64,000 nt of DNA, taken from positions 54,054,636 to 54,118,635 of the forward strand of contig NC_081414.1 in the NCBI RefSeq assembly GCF_030272615.1, read 5' to 3'. Origin of the DNA: Cryptomeria japonica. Lineage: Eukaryota; Streptophyta; Pinopsida; Cupressales; Cupressaceae. Of the stretch, positions 11,391 through 22,165 are shown one piece after another; position 1 is the first letter of the stretch, and each line of letters begins with the position of its first letter. Position numbers and translations under genes: made by a program. The notes beneath the pieces are model-generated. The model saw nothing but the letters and a program-made list of their open reading frames with translations. It was not told the DNA's origin and ran no database searches.

Positions 11391-11402
11391 ATCTCCCCCT
11401 TT
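11391..11402 (-). promoter_or_regulatory. Polypurine tract of element C
   Basis: On the minus strand AAAGGGGGAGAT abuts the LTR start TGTTGGCA. It primes plus-strand DNA synthesis. The same tract with the same flanking bases is found in elements D (16632-16643) and K (52532-52543). Confidence 0.9.
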
Positions 11403-11796
11403 GGCATTGATGGCAAAACCAATTGATTTGACCTAATTGATTTGGATTGTTGTGAGATTTTGAAATGCTAAAATGCTCTCCTTCTGTCATCAGAAGTCTC
11501 CCCCATACATTAGTCTTCTCTTCTTTTCTCTTCAGTCTTTCTTTTTCTTCAGTCTTCTCCCCCTTTGACAACAATGCCAAAAAGTAAAGAACTAAAACAT
11601 AAGTTCTTCCTGTATGAACTGATTTCCTACTATTATGTATCAACTTAGTCTCGGTCAGAGCATTTATGTCTTCAATTCCTGTTCCCTGTATTGTTTCTTG
11701 CACACCTTTAGAAAACCTCCTAAAGTGTGTAAATCAGCATCAACTCCTAAAAGATATTCTGTAGAGTCATCGAATTGATGACTTCACCGAACTCGG
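11403..11796 (-). other. 3' untranslated region of element C
   Basis: This is the stretch between the RNase H end and the polypurine tract. It holds further polypurine-like blocks at about 11496-11505 and 11556-11566, complementary to TCTCCCCCATA and TCTCCCCCTTTGA, and no supported gene. Confidence 0.7.
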
Positions 11797-12400
11797 TCAG
11801 TGAGTAGAAGATAGGGGTAGGACCCCTAACTTACTTTTGAGATATTCAAAAGTGTCCCTTGGCAGTGGCTTGGTGAAGATATCTGCTATTTGATCCTTTA
11901 TGCTAACATACTCCAACACCACTTTCTTCTCTAAGATAATGATATTTGATAGAGATGTGCTTTGTCTTAGAGTGCATAACATGATTCTTTGAAATGTTAA
12001 TGGCACTAGTATTGTCACAAAATATAGTTACTGGTTTGATAACTTTCTCATTTGTACCTTCCAACAGTTGTTTGATCCATGCTATGTTGGTACAATTCAA
12101 TGCTGCAGCAACATATTCAGCTTCTGCTGTTGACTGTGAAACACATCCTTGTTTCTTGCTAAGCCAACTCACTAGTCTTTCTCCTAAAAAGAAAGCTCCT
12201 CCACTTGTTCTTTTTCTATCATCAATTTTGCCTACCCAATCAACATCATTATAAACTTTTAAATCAAAATTATTTCTTTTCTGATATACTAAGCCATAAT
12301 CCTTAGTGCCTTTTAAGTATTTGAAAATTCTCTTGATTGTTGTCATGTGTGTTTCCTTAGGTCTGCAAAGAATCTTGCAACTATACCTACTACATGTTCT
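11797..12400 (-). pseudogene. Copia RNase H (element C)
   Basis: RNase H domain that ends the copia polyprotein. The reading GLVYQKRNNFDLKVYNDVDW, then RTSGGAFFLG, VSWLSKKQGCVSQSTAEAEY and TIFCDNTSAINISKN follows the family closely. The first catalytic position is in YNDVDW, the Glu is in AEAEY and the next Asp is in FCDNTSA. The end reads IADIFTKPLPRDTFEYLKSK and stops near 11797. A frameshift lies near 11930, where the two readings overlap. Confidence 0.92.
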
Positions 12401-13290
12401 ATGTCTAGCCTGCTATGAACAACATATTGCAACTTTCCAATCATGGATCAGTAAAGTGTCTCATCAACAAATGCAGACTCATCATTCTTTGATAGTTTAC
12501 AGTTGGTAGTCATAGGACTACTTACTAGTTTTGAATCCTCCATTCCAAATTTCTTCAAGATTTCCTTTATGTACTTGGATTGAGTAATGAAAATCTCATC
12601 TTTCATTTGTTGTATCTATAAACCTATAAAATACTTTATCTCATCGATTAATGACATCTCAAATTCTTTGCTCATTTCATTTCGAAAGTTCTTATATAGA
12701 GATTCATTTCCACTAAATATAATGTCATCAACAAATATGGCTAAGATCAGTATTCCATTTTCATCATTCTTCATGTACATATTGTTGTTTTCACTTGTTC
12801 TTATAAAACCAATCTTTATTAAATAAGAGTGCAATCTTTCATACCACACTCTAGGTGCTTGTTTTAGACCATATAAAGATTTGTTCAATTTACATACCTG
12901 ATCTTTATTATTGTCTTCAGCAAATCCTTCAAGTTGTTCAATAAAAACTTCTTCTTCTAATATACCATTCAGAATTGCAAATTTGACATTCGTTTGATAT
13001 ACCTTGAAATTCTTGTAAGCAGCATATGCCAACAATGTTCTTACTCCTTCAAGTCTTGCTACAGGTGCAAAAGTCTCACCATAATCAATTCCTTCTTCTT
13101 GGGCATAACCTTTGCAAACTAGTATTGGTTTATTTCAAATGACCTCTCCTTTTTCATTCAGCTTGTTTCTGAAAATCCATTTTGTACCGACTACATTTTT
13201 GTCCTTTGGTCTTGGGATTAGTGTCCATGTGTCATTCTTCTTGATTTGACCAATCTCTTCTGTCATAGCATTTATCCAATCTTCACTATT
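12401..13290 (-). pseudogene. Copia reverse transcriptase (element C)
   Basis: Copia-type reverse transcriptase. It starts near DWINAMTEEIGQIKKNDTW, continues with VGTKWIFRNKLNEKGEV, GYAQEEGIDYGETFAPVARL and the palm block YQTNVKFAILNGILEEEVFI, in which Asn stands where the first catalytic Asp of the family is expected. LNKSLYGLKQAPRVWYERL and the second catalytic motif FVDDII follow near 12740. Stops occur near 13135, 12616 and 12475. The Asn suggests this copy is catalytically dead in addition to being interrupted. Confidence 0.93.
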
Positions 13291-14340
13291 AAATGCCTCT
13301 TTCACTATTCTCGGTTCAAATTCAGATATCAGGCATGTGTTATGTCTCAGTTTGTTCCTTATCATCACTGGATCATCCTTATCTCCTATAATCTGACTTG
13401 GTGCATGATGTCTTCTGACATATTTGGCTAATACAGGCTCGGTAGGCTCTGTATGATCTTCTTCATCACTCGATAACTGGATATTCTCTTCATTTCCTTC
13501 TGCAGTTTTCTTGGTAGGACTTGTCAGTTGAACATAGACAAATTCATCATAATCTTCTGGTTCCTTGGAATTTCCTTCATCATTTCTTTTTGCAAATTCA
13601 TTAATTTTCACATTTGCACTTTCTACTATTTTGTTAGATGATTTGATCAAACATTTAAATGCTTTACTTCTAGAATAATAACCTAGAAAAGTTCCTTCTT
13701 CACTTTTCTGATCAAACTTGCCATTTCTATCATCCTTGTGTACATAGCATCTACTTCCAAAGATTTTAAAATAACTTACATTAGGTTTTTTGACATACCA
13801 AATTTCATATGGTGTCTTCAAAGTACCTTTCTTTAGTTGTACTCAGTTCAGGGTGTAAACTGTTGTGCTTATTGCTTCTCTCCAAAATGTTTGTGGCACT
13901 TTCTTTTCAATCATCAGGGTTCTGGCACAATCCACAATAGATCTATTTCTTCTCTCAGCTATTCCATTTTGCTGTGGAGTTCTCGGTGCAAAGACTTGTC
14001 TTTTTATACCATGATCATTGCACAATAAGTTGAACTCATCAGATGTGAACTCTCCTCCTCTATCTGATCTAAGACATTTCAGTTGTCTTCCTGTTTCATT
14101 TTCAACTCTTGCCTTGTACCATTTAAACATTTGAAAAGCTTCTGATTTTTCTTTTAAAAACATTACTGACATCATCCTTGAGTAATCATCCACAAATAAT
14201 ATGAAATATTTATCACCATAATAACTTTGAACTTTCATAGGACCACAAAGATCAGTGTGCTCAAGATCTAAAATTACCTTAGAAGTGTAAGACTTACTTG
14301 TAAAGATTGATCTTGTCATTTTGCCCATCTGGAATCCTCA
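13291..14340 (-). pseudogene. Copia integrase (element C)
   Basis: Integrase placed before RT, the copia order. The zinc-binding end shows HKRFCHVNFDNL and, after a stop at about 14338, GFQMGKMTRS. The core reads DLEHTDLCGPM, FVDDYSRMMSV, LRSDRGGEFTSDEF and FAPRTPQQNGIAERRNR, which places the two catalytic Asp residues and the Glu. The C-terminal part has YFKIFGSRCYVHKDDRNGKF and GTFLGYYSRSKAFK, then an acidic linker leading to the RT. A stop separates the two parts near 13843. It was one polyprotein and has no separate promoter. Confidence 0.93.
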
Positions 14341-14930
14341 GCACATAGCATTCTTAGGTTTTTCAAGACTCGGTAGACCTCTTACTCGGTGCTTCTTGCT
14401 TATTTTGATCAGATTATCGAAATTTACATGACAAAACCTTTTATGTCGTAACCAGGTATCATCTATCTTTGCATACAGACACTTATTCCGAGTTGAGTCA
14501 AGGTGAAATGTGTTACCTTTAGTTTGTGTCTTGGTAGCAACTAACTTTCCATTCTTGTCATGAACTTTGACAATTCCTTTCTGAAATTCTATTCGGTATC
14601 CTATATAGTTTAGTTGTGCTACACTCAACAAATTGTATTTCAAACCTTCAACCCAATAAACATCATTGCATCTTGCATTGCCAAGAAGTGTTATGGATCC
14701 TTTACCTTTTACCGAACATGGTGCATCATTACCAAATCTTACATAGCCTCCATCATAGTCTTCTAACATAACAAACTTGTGTTTATCACCTATCATGTGA
14801 TGTGAGAATCCACTATCTACGATCCAAGAATCATTAGTATTTATGTGAGATATTAGGGCTTTTTCTTCATACCTTTCTTCATTTGATCCATCTTTGATAG
14901 CCACATAAACTACTTCCTCTATATTAGTTT
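14341..14930 (-). pseudogene. Copia protease and GAG-pre-integrase region (element C)
   Basis: Aspartic protease with the active-site block WIVDSGFSHHMIGDKHKF near 14830-14775 (Asp-Ser-Gly), followed by YVRFGNDAPCSVKGKGSI and YNLLSVAQL. The GAG-pre-integrase segment with TWLRHKRFCHVNFDNLIKIS follows. The protease releases the mature proteins of the element. The reading is open from 14904 to 14338, the longest undamaged stretch of this element. Confidence 0.9.
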
Positions 14931-15511
14931 CATTTGATTTATCATCATTGGATTCCTAATTGGCTTTTAAGCATGTCTTTCCATCTCTTCTTTTGAAGTC
15001 TCGGTGTCCTCTGTAATGATTATCTTTCTGTCTATCATCTCGATAATCTCTCTTTTCAGTAGAATCTTTGTCAGGACAGTTAGAAGCCATATGTCCTATC
15101 TTATCACAATTGAAACATTTCAAAGGTACTTTTTCTTTATACTTACCTTTGCCTCTCGGTAAGCTTCAGGCTAATAGTGCTTCAAACTCTTCTTGCTTTC
15201 TGATTTCCTCATACAGTTTGTGTACTTCCTCCATATTCTTGCAAAATCTTTCACTTGCTCCACTGTGATCTCCTTCAGAGTACTTATACTTTCTTTCATT
15301 GTAATCATTAGATTCATCAAGATGAAAAGAACTAAATGCAGATTCAACTTTATTTACCGATGGCCCACTGTTATCAAAGTTACTTAACTCAAATGCATGT
15401 AGCTTACCAATAGTAGCATCTAAAGAAACTGGCATATTAGGTACAAACCTCAATTTATTGATTACAGAGACTCGGATTGAATAAGCTGGTAGAAGGGTTC
15501 TTAACAACTTA
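14931..15511 (-). pseudogene. Copia gag, C-terminal part with zinc knuckle (element C)
   Basis: Second half of gag after the insertion of element D. It begins next to the left target duplication of D and reads LLRTLLPAYSIRVSVIN, a block typical of copia Gag. Lys- and Glu-rich sequence follows with stops near 15166 and 14955, and the nucleic-acid-binding zinc knuckle CFNCDKIGHMASNC is at about 15120-15080. The knuckle has the normal CX2CX4HX4C spacing. Confidence 0.88.
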
Positions 15512-15516
15512 CTTGT
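15512..15516. repeat. Target-site duplication of element D, left copy
   Basis: CTTGT lies directly before the D LTR and is repeated at 21646-21650 directly after it. Removing D and one copy leaves the gag reading of element C continuous. Confidence 0.93.
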
Positions 15517-16631
15517 TGATGAATACTAAGAGGGGGGGGTGAATTAGTATGCCAAAAATCTCTGCACTAAAACACTTACATAGTCTAAAGATAAATCGGT
15601 AAAGCAGTCTAACAGTCAAACCAGTTACCACACATGCAAACCAAAATGTGAATAAAGCATTCACCCACAAAAGCAATACAACCATAACACAAGAGATTTG
15701 ATGTGGAAACCCAACTGGGAAAAACCACGATGAGATGGAACTGACAAGTCACTGTCTGTAGAATAGAAACCAAACCGGTTAAGGTTAGACTGGTTAAGGT
15801 CTTACAATGTTCTTCACCAGAATAGATCCTGTTAGGAATCTCAATCTCTGTTAGGAGATAAATCTGATTAAAGACTACCTTGTTAGAGGATTTTACAAAG
15901 GCTTTGAGGCCTACCCAGTTAAGGGCTACAGACTTGTCAAAGATGTGAGTAATCAACAAGTGTTTGATCTATCTAATAGTACAAACTGCTTGGTTAGATC
16001 CAGTATTGCTCATAGTTAATGCATTCCAGCATTACTTCAGTCTTCTCTATCTCTCTCATAGTTACAACTTGATCTTCTCAGATAAGATCATTCTTACAAC
16101 AACTCAACTTCCACCTTAAACCCTAGCATGACATTAACCCTTTCAGCAACAACTTAAAACCCTAGACATGATGTCCTTTTAAAGGAATCTGATTTTATAT
16201 CGGTCCAATAGGATTACATTACAATTTCCTAGGTTCAATGAATCTAGACATACTCAGTAACATGACACAAAAAGTACCGTCAATGTGTCGCCACCATCAA
16301 ACAATCGGTGGATTGGTAACTCATCACAGAGTATTACCGGTTCATACAAAATACCAGTTGCCGGTTTGACAAAAATGAAGACTGGTAAGAATGTGTTGTG
16401 CCGCTTTTCTCTCTTGTACCGCTTGAGATCTACAAACTGCTTGGGGTCGACATGCCACTTCAGACCGGGAAACACATTCTGCAAAATCGCCACTAGTCTA
16501 AAGAATATAATACAACATACCCGTTAGAACAAATACCAATTGAGCTTGAGCTCATACATATAAAGGGGATCTCAATACGAGTGTGTGTCCATCAATGACA
16601 ATCACAACATAAATAAACAAAAATACCAACA
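15517..16631 (-). repeat. 3' LTR of element D
   Basis: 1115-bp LTR starting TGATGAATAC and ending TACCAACA on the plus strand. It pairs with 20494-21645. A G8 tract at 15532-15539 sits between the inverted words ATACTAA and TTAGTAT. Confidence 0.94.
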
Positions 16632-16643
16632 ATCTCCCCCTTT
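16632..16643 (-). promoter_or_regulatory. Polypurine tract of element D
   Basis: Minus-strand AAAGGGGGAGAT abuts the LTR start, with flanking bases identical to those of element C. Confidence 0.9.
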
Positions 16644-17161
16644 GGCATTGATGGCAACACTTAGCAAAATAAAATTTTGACATCTAAGTGTTTTACAACA
16701 AAAACTTGCCATTAACAAAATTGCTCCCCCTAAGCATATACACTATCCCTTAATCAACACAGTGTATAGCAATTTTGCATACAGAGCATAATCATTGAGA
16801 CATTAGAGCATATTGCATATATCAAAGCAAATATCAAAATTTCAAAACCAAATACTTCTCCCCCTGTGTCAGAAGATCAAAATTTTAAAACCAAAAACTA
16901 GATACTTCTCCCCCTTTCCCAACAATGACAAAGTACCGCTGAATAACCCTATTTCCATATATATATATATATAAGTTTATGACAATAATGAATAATACTT
17001 GTTAAAAACTGATTTATAGTCCTACAAAAATTGTTTCATGGATAGAGACCAGGACTCAAGTAGGGAGGTTGCCACTTCTTTCTCTGTTTGCATCTGGGAT
17101 ACCTGTTCCTCCATGGCATCTACTGTGCTTAGTTCCTATGTGACTGTTAGGGTATCTACGT
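16644..17161 (-). other. 3' untranslated region of element D
   Basis: No gene is visible. Three more polypurine-like blocks occur, complementary to CTCCCCCTAAG (about 16724), CTCCCCCTGTG (about 16858) and CTCCCCCTTTCCC (about 16908). A short (TA)n run lies near 16955-16972. Confidence 0.75.
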
Positions 17162-20100
17162 TCAGATAACACATCTGAAGAATTTGCAGTCATGGAAGTA
17201 AAACCAGTTGAAGCTCCTGTAAATCCCTAGACCGTGTACTGATCTCTTGCTCCATCTTGGCTGACTGGATCTGAAACCGGTGGACGCTTTGCCCATATGC
17301 TGCAAAGGAATCATAAGGTGTCTTAAATGTGCCCAAGTATGACTATAATCCATTTGAAGCTTTTGCTTCTTGGCTAGCACATCATCATAGAATAGATGAG
17401 GTTGACAGATTTTGCTGAGTAGCAAGTTTCCCTCATCCAAGGCATTCATTATGTCCTTTTGGTCTTTCAGCAGTTCAGTCCTAAGCTCATTCATCTTTTT
17501 CACCAAATCAATATTAAGAGCATTTTGGTGCTCCTTCTTGACATTGGCCTCAGGTGCTTCTTCCAGGCTCTGCACCTGATCATCCACTATAGTACATAGC
17601 AGTTTGAGCTATGCTAGTGATGATTCAGTGTCTGGAAGATTAGTACCGAGGATTAAACCGGTAAGGGTGTCTACAACTGCCTGAATTATGTCCTGTTCCT
17701 TTTTCCTATGAATGACTTCAAGGCACTCTTGGGCAACCTTGATGCTCTGCATAAGCTCAGACTCACTTGCAAATTGGAGATCAATAGGACTCGAGATAGT
17801 AGCTGGTTTTGCTTGGCTCCCGGTTGCCTTAGGAGTCTCCATCTGTGTGCTCTTCATTGCTTCAGTTGTCTTGTCTGCTTCTTCCTTCTTTTTCCTCTCT
17901 TTCTCTTCTTTCTCTTTCTCTTCTCTCTTTTTCTTATCTTCCTCTTCCATCTTCTTCTTATCTTCCTCTTCTTTCTTTTTCTTCTCTGCTTCTTCCTTCT
18001 TCTTTTCTTCCTCTTCCTTCTTCTTTTGTTCTTCTTCTTCCTTCTTCTTCTTTTCTTCCTCTTCCTTCTTCTTCTTTTCTTCCTCTTCCTTCTTTCTCTT
18101 TTCTTCCTTCTCCTCTTCTTCTTTCTTCTTCCTATCATCTTCTTGCTTCTTCTTCTCTTCATCTTTTCATTTCTCCTCTTCCTCTTTTCTCTTCTCTTCC
18201 TCTTTCTTCTTTTCCTCCTCTTCATCCCTCTTCTTCTTCTCTTCCCGTTCCTTTGCCACTTCCTATGTGTCCTTAGCCTGTTCACCACCCTATTCGGCTT
18301 GTTTCTCTTGTTCAGTTCCCTCAGAAGGTATGTCCCGAGTGACATCTTCTACATCCAGGGCATCGACATCGATAGTGTTGATTGGTTCTTCCATCAGGTT
18401 TCCTTCCTCATCAAAAACCTCATCCGATTTGGAAATAACCGGTTCTTTTTTCGCTTGTAGGTTGTCCATTCATGCTTTGTGAGCTAGAATAGCATGATTT
18501 ATGTGTTGATGAGTGTCTTTTTCCACATCATCAATTCTTCCCTCCAATAGCTAGTGTCTTCTTCTCCTTGTGAAGAAGAGACCTTTATTTTGATCCAATA
18601 CATCAAACAATTTTGAATTCGAGAGGTCGAGAAAGTATTGTGGAAAGACTTTCTCCCTAATCTCCTGTTCCTTTTCAATGGCAATGCACCATTTATTATC
18701 TAATGCTTTAAATAAAGAAACCAGTGTCTGAGATTTAATCTCTGATGGCGACCGGTCATTCTTGCACAAATAAACAATGATTTCCTGTAGTATTTCCTCC
18801 TTCTCCTCATCACTGAAATCATCATAGTAATCTACTAAATCATGAAGTATTTTTCTCCTAATATTCTTAACTGTCCTTTGAAAATGTATCAAAGGTTTGT
18901 ATGAGGAGATGTCAATATTTACTAGTGCGGATGCTGGCGGTTCATTCTTCTTCATCTTCTTTGTCCTTCAGGCCTTCTTTGGCTTTTCATCAGACTCGGT
19001 TTCTTCAAAGTCCGGTTCATTTGTCTTAGTCTTCCTCTTTCTTTCGAAGACTTTTGCTGGTGTTACCTCCGGTTTCTTCTTTACCGGTGACCGCTTGGTC
19101 ACTCTTGGAGTCGCAGTGGTAGCCGGTGCCAATGCTGCAGGCACTACCTTGGCTTTCTTTGTTGCCGGTTCTTTTCCTTTCTTCACTGATGGTTCTTCAG
19201 CCAGTGAAATCCTCTCCAAGTAGGTTCCAGTCCTCTTAGCTTTTAGATCAAGAGGTGAGGCAATAAGGGTTGAGGCATACCCTTCCAGCATGTCATACAT
19301 AACCTCATAGCCCATTGTCTCCACTTCCTCCATTCTAGGCTCAATAGCCTCCATTAAACATTTTCCCACCTGAATGGTGAAATAGATGTCATCTTCATAT
19401 TTCTTCACTTTATCACCTGAGATTCTTACCCTCTGACTCATCTTTCTTCTGAACTCATCAAAATATTTGTTCAGTACTTCAGGGTAACTGGTTCCAATGG
19501 CTTGTACGCTTTCCTTTATCTACTTGGTTACCAGTTGATCAAGAGACCACTGGACATCTCCTACTCCAGGAAAGTAGCCTTGGAAGTAGAAGAACAACCC
19601 TACTAGTAGTTGTCCAAACTTGAATCTCAGTGCATTGTCTTGTTTGATTGCCTTTAGATTCAACAGGAGTTGCCTCTGCATACCGGTGCATAAGTCAAAA
19701 CATGCATCCTCTTATATCATCTGGTAAGTGGCATTTATAGCTACAGTAGATACAGAATTAATCCTATTGGCTGAAAACATTCTGTAGCCTATCACCATGC
19801 AGGCATATTTCACCAGATCATCCTTGATAGGATTAACTGTCATACCCCATGAATCACTAGTTGAACCAGTGAGCTTGGCTATTTCAGTTTTTCTCACCTT
19901 TCTCAGGGCTGGCACTTCATCAGATCATCCTTGATAGGATTAACAATACTTTTGCCGAACTTAGCAAGTATTTCCTTTGACTCAAAGAGTTCTTTGGAAA
20001 TAGCAGTGTTTGTCTCCATTAGACTTGCATTTTCTGAGATGGCTATGTTCAGTTCTCCTTGCATCTCTTCCTTTTCCATTCTCCTCTCATGAAGGCGAGC

Positions 20101-20443
20101 AGTCAGTGCACTAATATCTTGTTTCAACTTGGAGATCTCATGATCTCTGTCCTTTACCAGATCTTCAGCTTTTCTCCGGTTCTCAAGCTCTTGACTAAAC
20201 TGAATAGTCAGTCTTTCCAACTCCTTTCTCAGATTGGAGTTTGAATCATTCAGCTTATTCAATTCAACAGTCATGGCTTCCATGTTAGCTTCATCTTTAG
20301 AACTACTTTTAGATAGTTCCATCATCCTCTCTGCATGTTCTCTCCTTTTTGCTTGAGATGCCTTGTATTTGACCATAAGATCATCATAGTTGCTCAGACT
20401 TAGTGAGCCGTTGAGTAAGTTCCCTTGTGGTGTATTCCCCCAT
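17162..20443 (-). pseudogene. Accessory protein of element D: coiled coil, conserved domain, Lys/Glu-rich tail
   Basis: One decayed reading frame starting at about 20443 (MGEYTTRELTQRLTKSEQL), 50 bases inside the primer-binding site. After a frameshift near 20395 it runs as a coiled coil (20376-19903, with heptads such as LNDSNSNLRKELERLTIQF). A conserved globular block follows, with LTGSTSDSWGMTVNPIKD, MVIGYRMFSANRINSVST, RFKFGQLLVGLFF, PGVGD and YEDDIYFTIQ, down to about 19220. Next come a Lys/Pro-rich basic stretch, a helical region (18955-18551), a long Glu/Lys run (18260-17860) and a last helical part. From 19915 down, all pieces share one frame with stops at about 19710, 18965, 18550, 18475 and 17605. 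The middle block matches elements H and K at many positions. The function is unknown; a Gag-like or assembly role is conceivable because no gag is present. Confidence 0.8.
17860..18260 (-). repeat. Low-complexity CTT-rich tract coding Glu/Lys repeats
   Basis: About 400 bases of TTC/CTT-rich sequence on the plus strand give EEEKKKK-like repeats on the minus strand in the frame of the D protein. The long plus-strand readings of Phe, Leu and Ser across it are shadows of the repeat. Confidence 0.85.
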
Positions 20444-20479
20444 ATCTCTTTCCAAGTGGTTAAACTTATAGAAAGGTAG

Positions 20480-20491
20480 GCTCTGATACCA
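20480..20491 (-). promoter_or_regulatory. Primer-binding site of element D
   Basis: TGGTATCAGAGC on the minus strand, two bases from the LTR end. It matches the 3' end of plant initiator Met tRNA, the usual primer of copia elements. Confidence 0.93.
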
Positions 20492-20493
20492 AT

Positions 20494-21645
20494 TGATGAA
20501 TACTAAGAGGGGGGGGTGAATTAGTATGGCAAAAATCTCTGCACTAAAACACTTACATAGTCTAAAGATAAACTAGTAAAGCAGTCTAACAGTCAAACCG
20601 GTTACCACACATGCAAACCAAAATGTGAATAAAGCATTCACCCACAAAAGAAATACAACTATAACACAAGATATTCGACGTGGAAACCCAACTTGGAAAA
20701 ACCATGGTGAGATGGAACTCACAAGTCACTATTTGCAGAATAGAAACCAGACCGGTTAAGGTCAAACTGGTTAAGATCTTACAATGTTCTTCACCAAAAC
20801 AGATCCTGTTAGGAATCTCAATCTTTGTTAGGAGATAAGTATGATTGAAGACTACCTTGTTAGAGGATTTTAGATTCACATGTGTGAACCACCTTGTTAG
20901 AGGATTTTACAAAGGCTTTGAGGCCTACCCGGTTAAGGGCTACATACTTGTCAAAGATGTGAGTAATCAACAAGTGTTTGATCTATCTAATAGCATAAAA
21001 TACTTGGTTAGATCCAGTATTGCTCACTGTTAATGCTTTCTAGCATTACTTCAGTCTTCTCTATCTCTCTCACAGTTACAACTTGATCTTCTTAGATAAG
21101 ATCATTCTTACAACAACTCAACTTCCACCTTAAACCCTAGCATGACATTAACCCTTTCAGCAACAACTTAAAACCCTAGACATGATGTCCTTTTAAAGGA
21201 ATCTGATTTCATGTCAGTCCAATAGGATTACATTACAATTTCCTAGGTTCAATGAATCTAGACATACTTAGTAACATGACACAAAAAGCACCATCAATGT
21301 GTCGGCACCATCAAACAATCAGTGGATTGGTAACTCAGCATAGAGTATTACCGGTTCATACAAAATACCAGTTGCCAGTTTGAAAAAAATGAAGACTGGT
21401 AAGAATTTGTTGTGCCACTTTTCTCCCTCATACTGCTTGAGATCTATGAACCACTTGGGGTCGACATGCCGCTTCAGACCGGGAAACACATTCTGCAAAA
21501 TCACCACTAGTCTAAAGACTAGAATACAACATACCGGTTGGAACAAATACCAGTTGAGCTTGAGCTCATACATATAAAGGGGATCTCAATACAAGTGTGT
21601 GTCCATCAATGACAATCACAACATAAATAAACAAAAATGCCAACA
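20494..21645 (-). repeat. 5' LTR of element D
   Basis: 1152-bp LTR. Its 37-bp excess over the 3' copy is one tandem duplication at 20854-20890 (unit starts ACCTTGTTAGAGGATTTTA). It ends TGCCAACA, directly followed by the target duplication at 21646-21650. Confidence 0.94.
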
Positions 21646-21650
21646 CTTGT
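21646..21650. repeat. Target-site duplication of element D, right copy
   Basis: CTTGT, matching 15512-15516. Confidence 0.93.
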
Positions 21651-22100
21651 TAAATCCTTTTCTTCAATAGTTCCACCTGCTCCTTTGATTTGATTGACAA
21701 TCACCTTTAGTCTTGTACTGTACTGGGTTATGTTCTCACCTTCATTCATCCTCATAGATTCAAGTTGTCCTCTTAGACTATCCAGTTTTGCTCTTTGAAC
21801 ATGTTCATCTCCACCATACACAGATATGAGCTTGTCCCACATTGCCTTTGCATCATTGCAGCCTTCTAGATCATTAAACTCTGAATTGGTAAAAGAAGAG
21901 GTTATTTCAATCATTGCTTGGATATGTTCTTGCTTTGCCTTTTTCTCTTCCATTATCAATGGGTAGGTGCTCGGTGTAATGAAATCATTCTCTAGGTAAT
22001 ATACATCATATTCTCCAACTCCTGATAGGTGCAGCTTCATCCTTTTCTGCCATGTAGAGAAACTTGACTTATTCAGCTTCGGTGCATCCCTCTTATACAT
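21651..22100 (-). pseudogene. Copia gag, N-terminal part (element C)
   Basis: First half of copia gag, beginning MYKRDAPKLNKSSFSTWQKR at 22100. The typical blocks NDAKAMWDKLISVYGG, RAKLDSLRGQLESMRMNEG and YSTRLKVIVNQIKGAGG follow. It is open from the start to the D insertion. The start lies 52 bases from the primer-binding site at 22152. Gag forms the particle that houses reverse transcription. The second half resumes at 15511. Confidence 0.92.
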
Positions 22101-22151
22101 CTTTGGATCTTTGCCTCAAGTACCTTTAAACTTTTCCTTCCAGAGTCCAAA

Positions 22152-22163
22152 GCTCTGATACCA
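22152..22163 (-). promoter_or_regulatory. Primer-binding site of element C
   Basis: TGGTATCAGAGC on the minus strand, two bases from the 5' LTR end at 22166. It matches plant initiator Met tRNA. Confidence 0.93.
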
Positions 22164-22165
22164 AT

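Larger units (their letters stand above)
15517..21645 (-). mobile_element. Non-autonomous LTR element D, pol-less, nested in element C
   Basis: Element of 6129 bp with LTRs of 1115 and 1152 bp, target duplication CTTGT, a primer-binding site complementary to initiator Met tRNA at 20480-20491 and a polypurine tract at 16632-16643. Both signals match those of copia element C. The inside codes, on the minus strand, for one long protein with coiled coils and a Lys/Glu-rich region, and I find no protease, integrase, RT or RNase H. It therefore probably moved with proteins supplied by a copia element. A conserved domain of its protein is shared with elements H and K. Confidence 0.92.

Noticed and set aside
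17708-18482. Long plus-strand frames of Phe, Leu and Ser
   Set aside because: They are antisense shadows of the CTT-rich Glu/Lys tract of element D; all three frames are open for the same reason.
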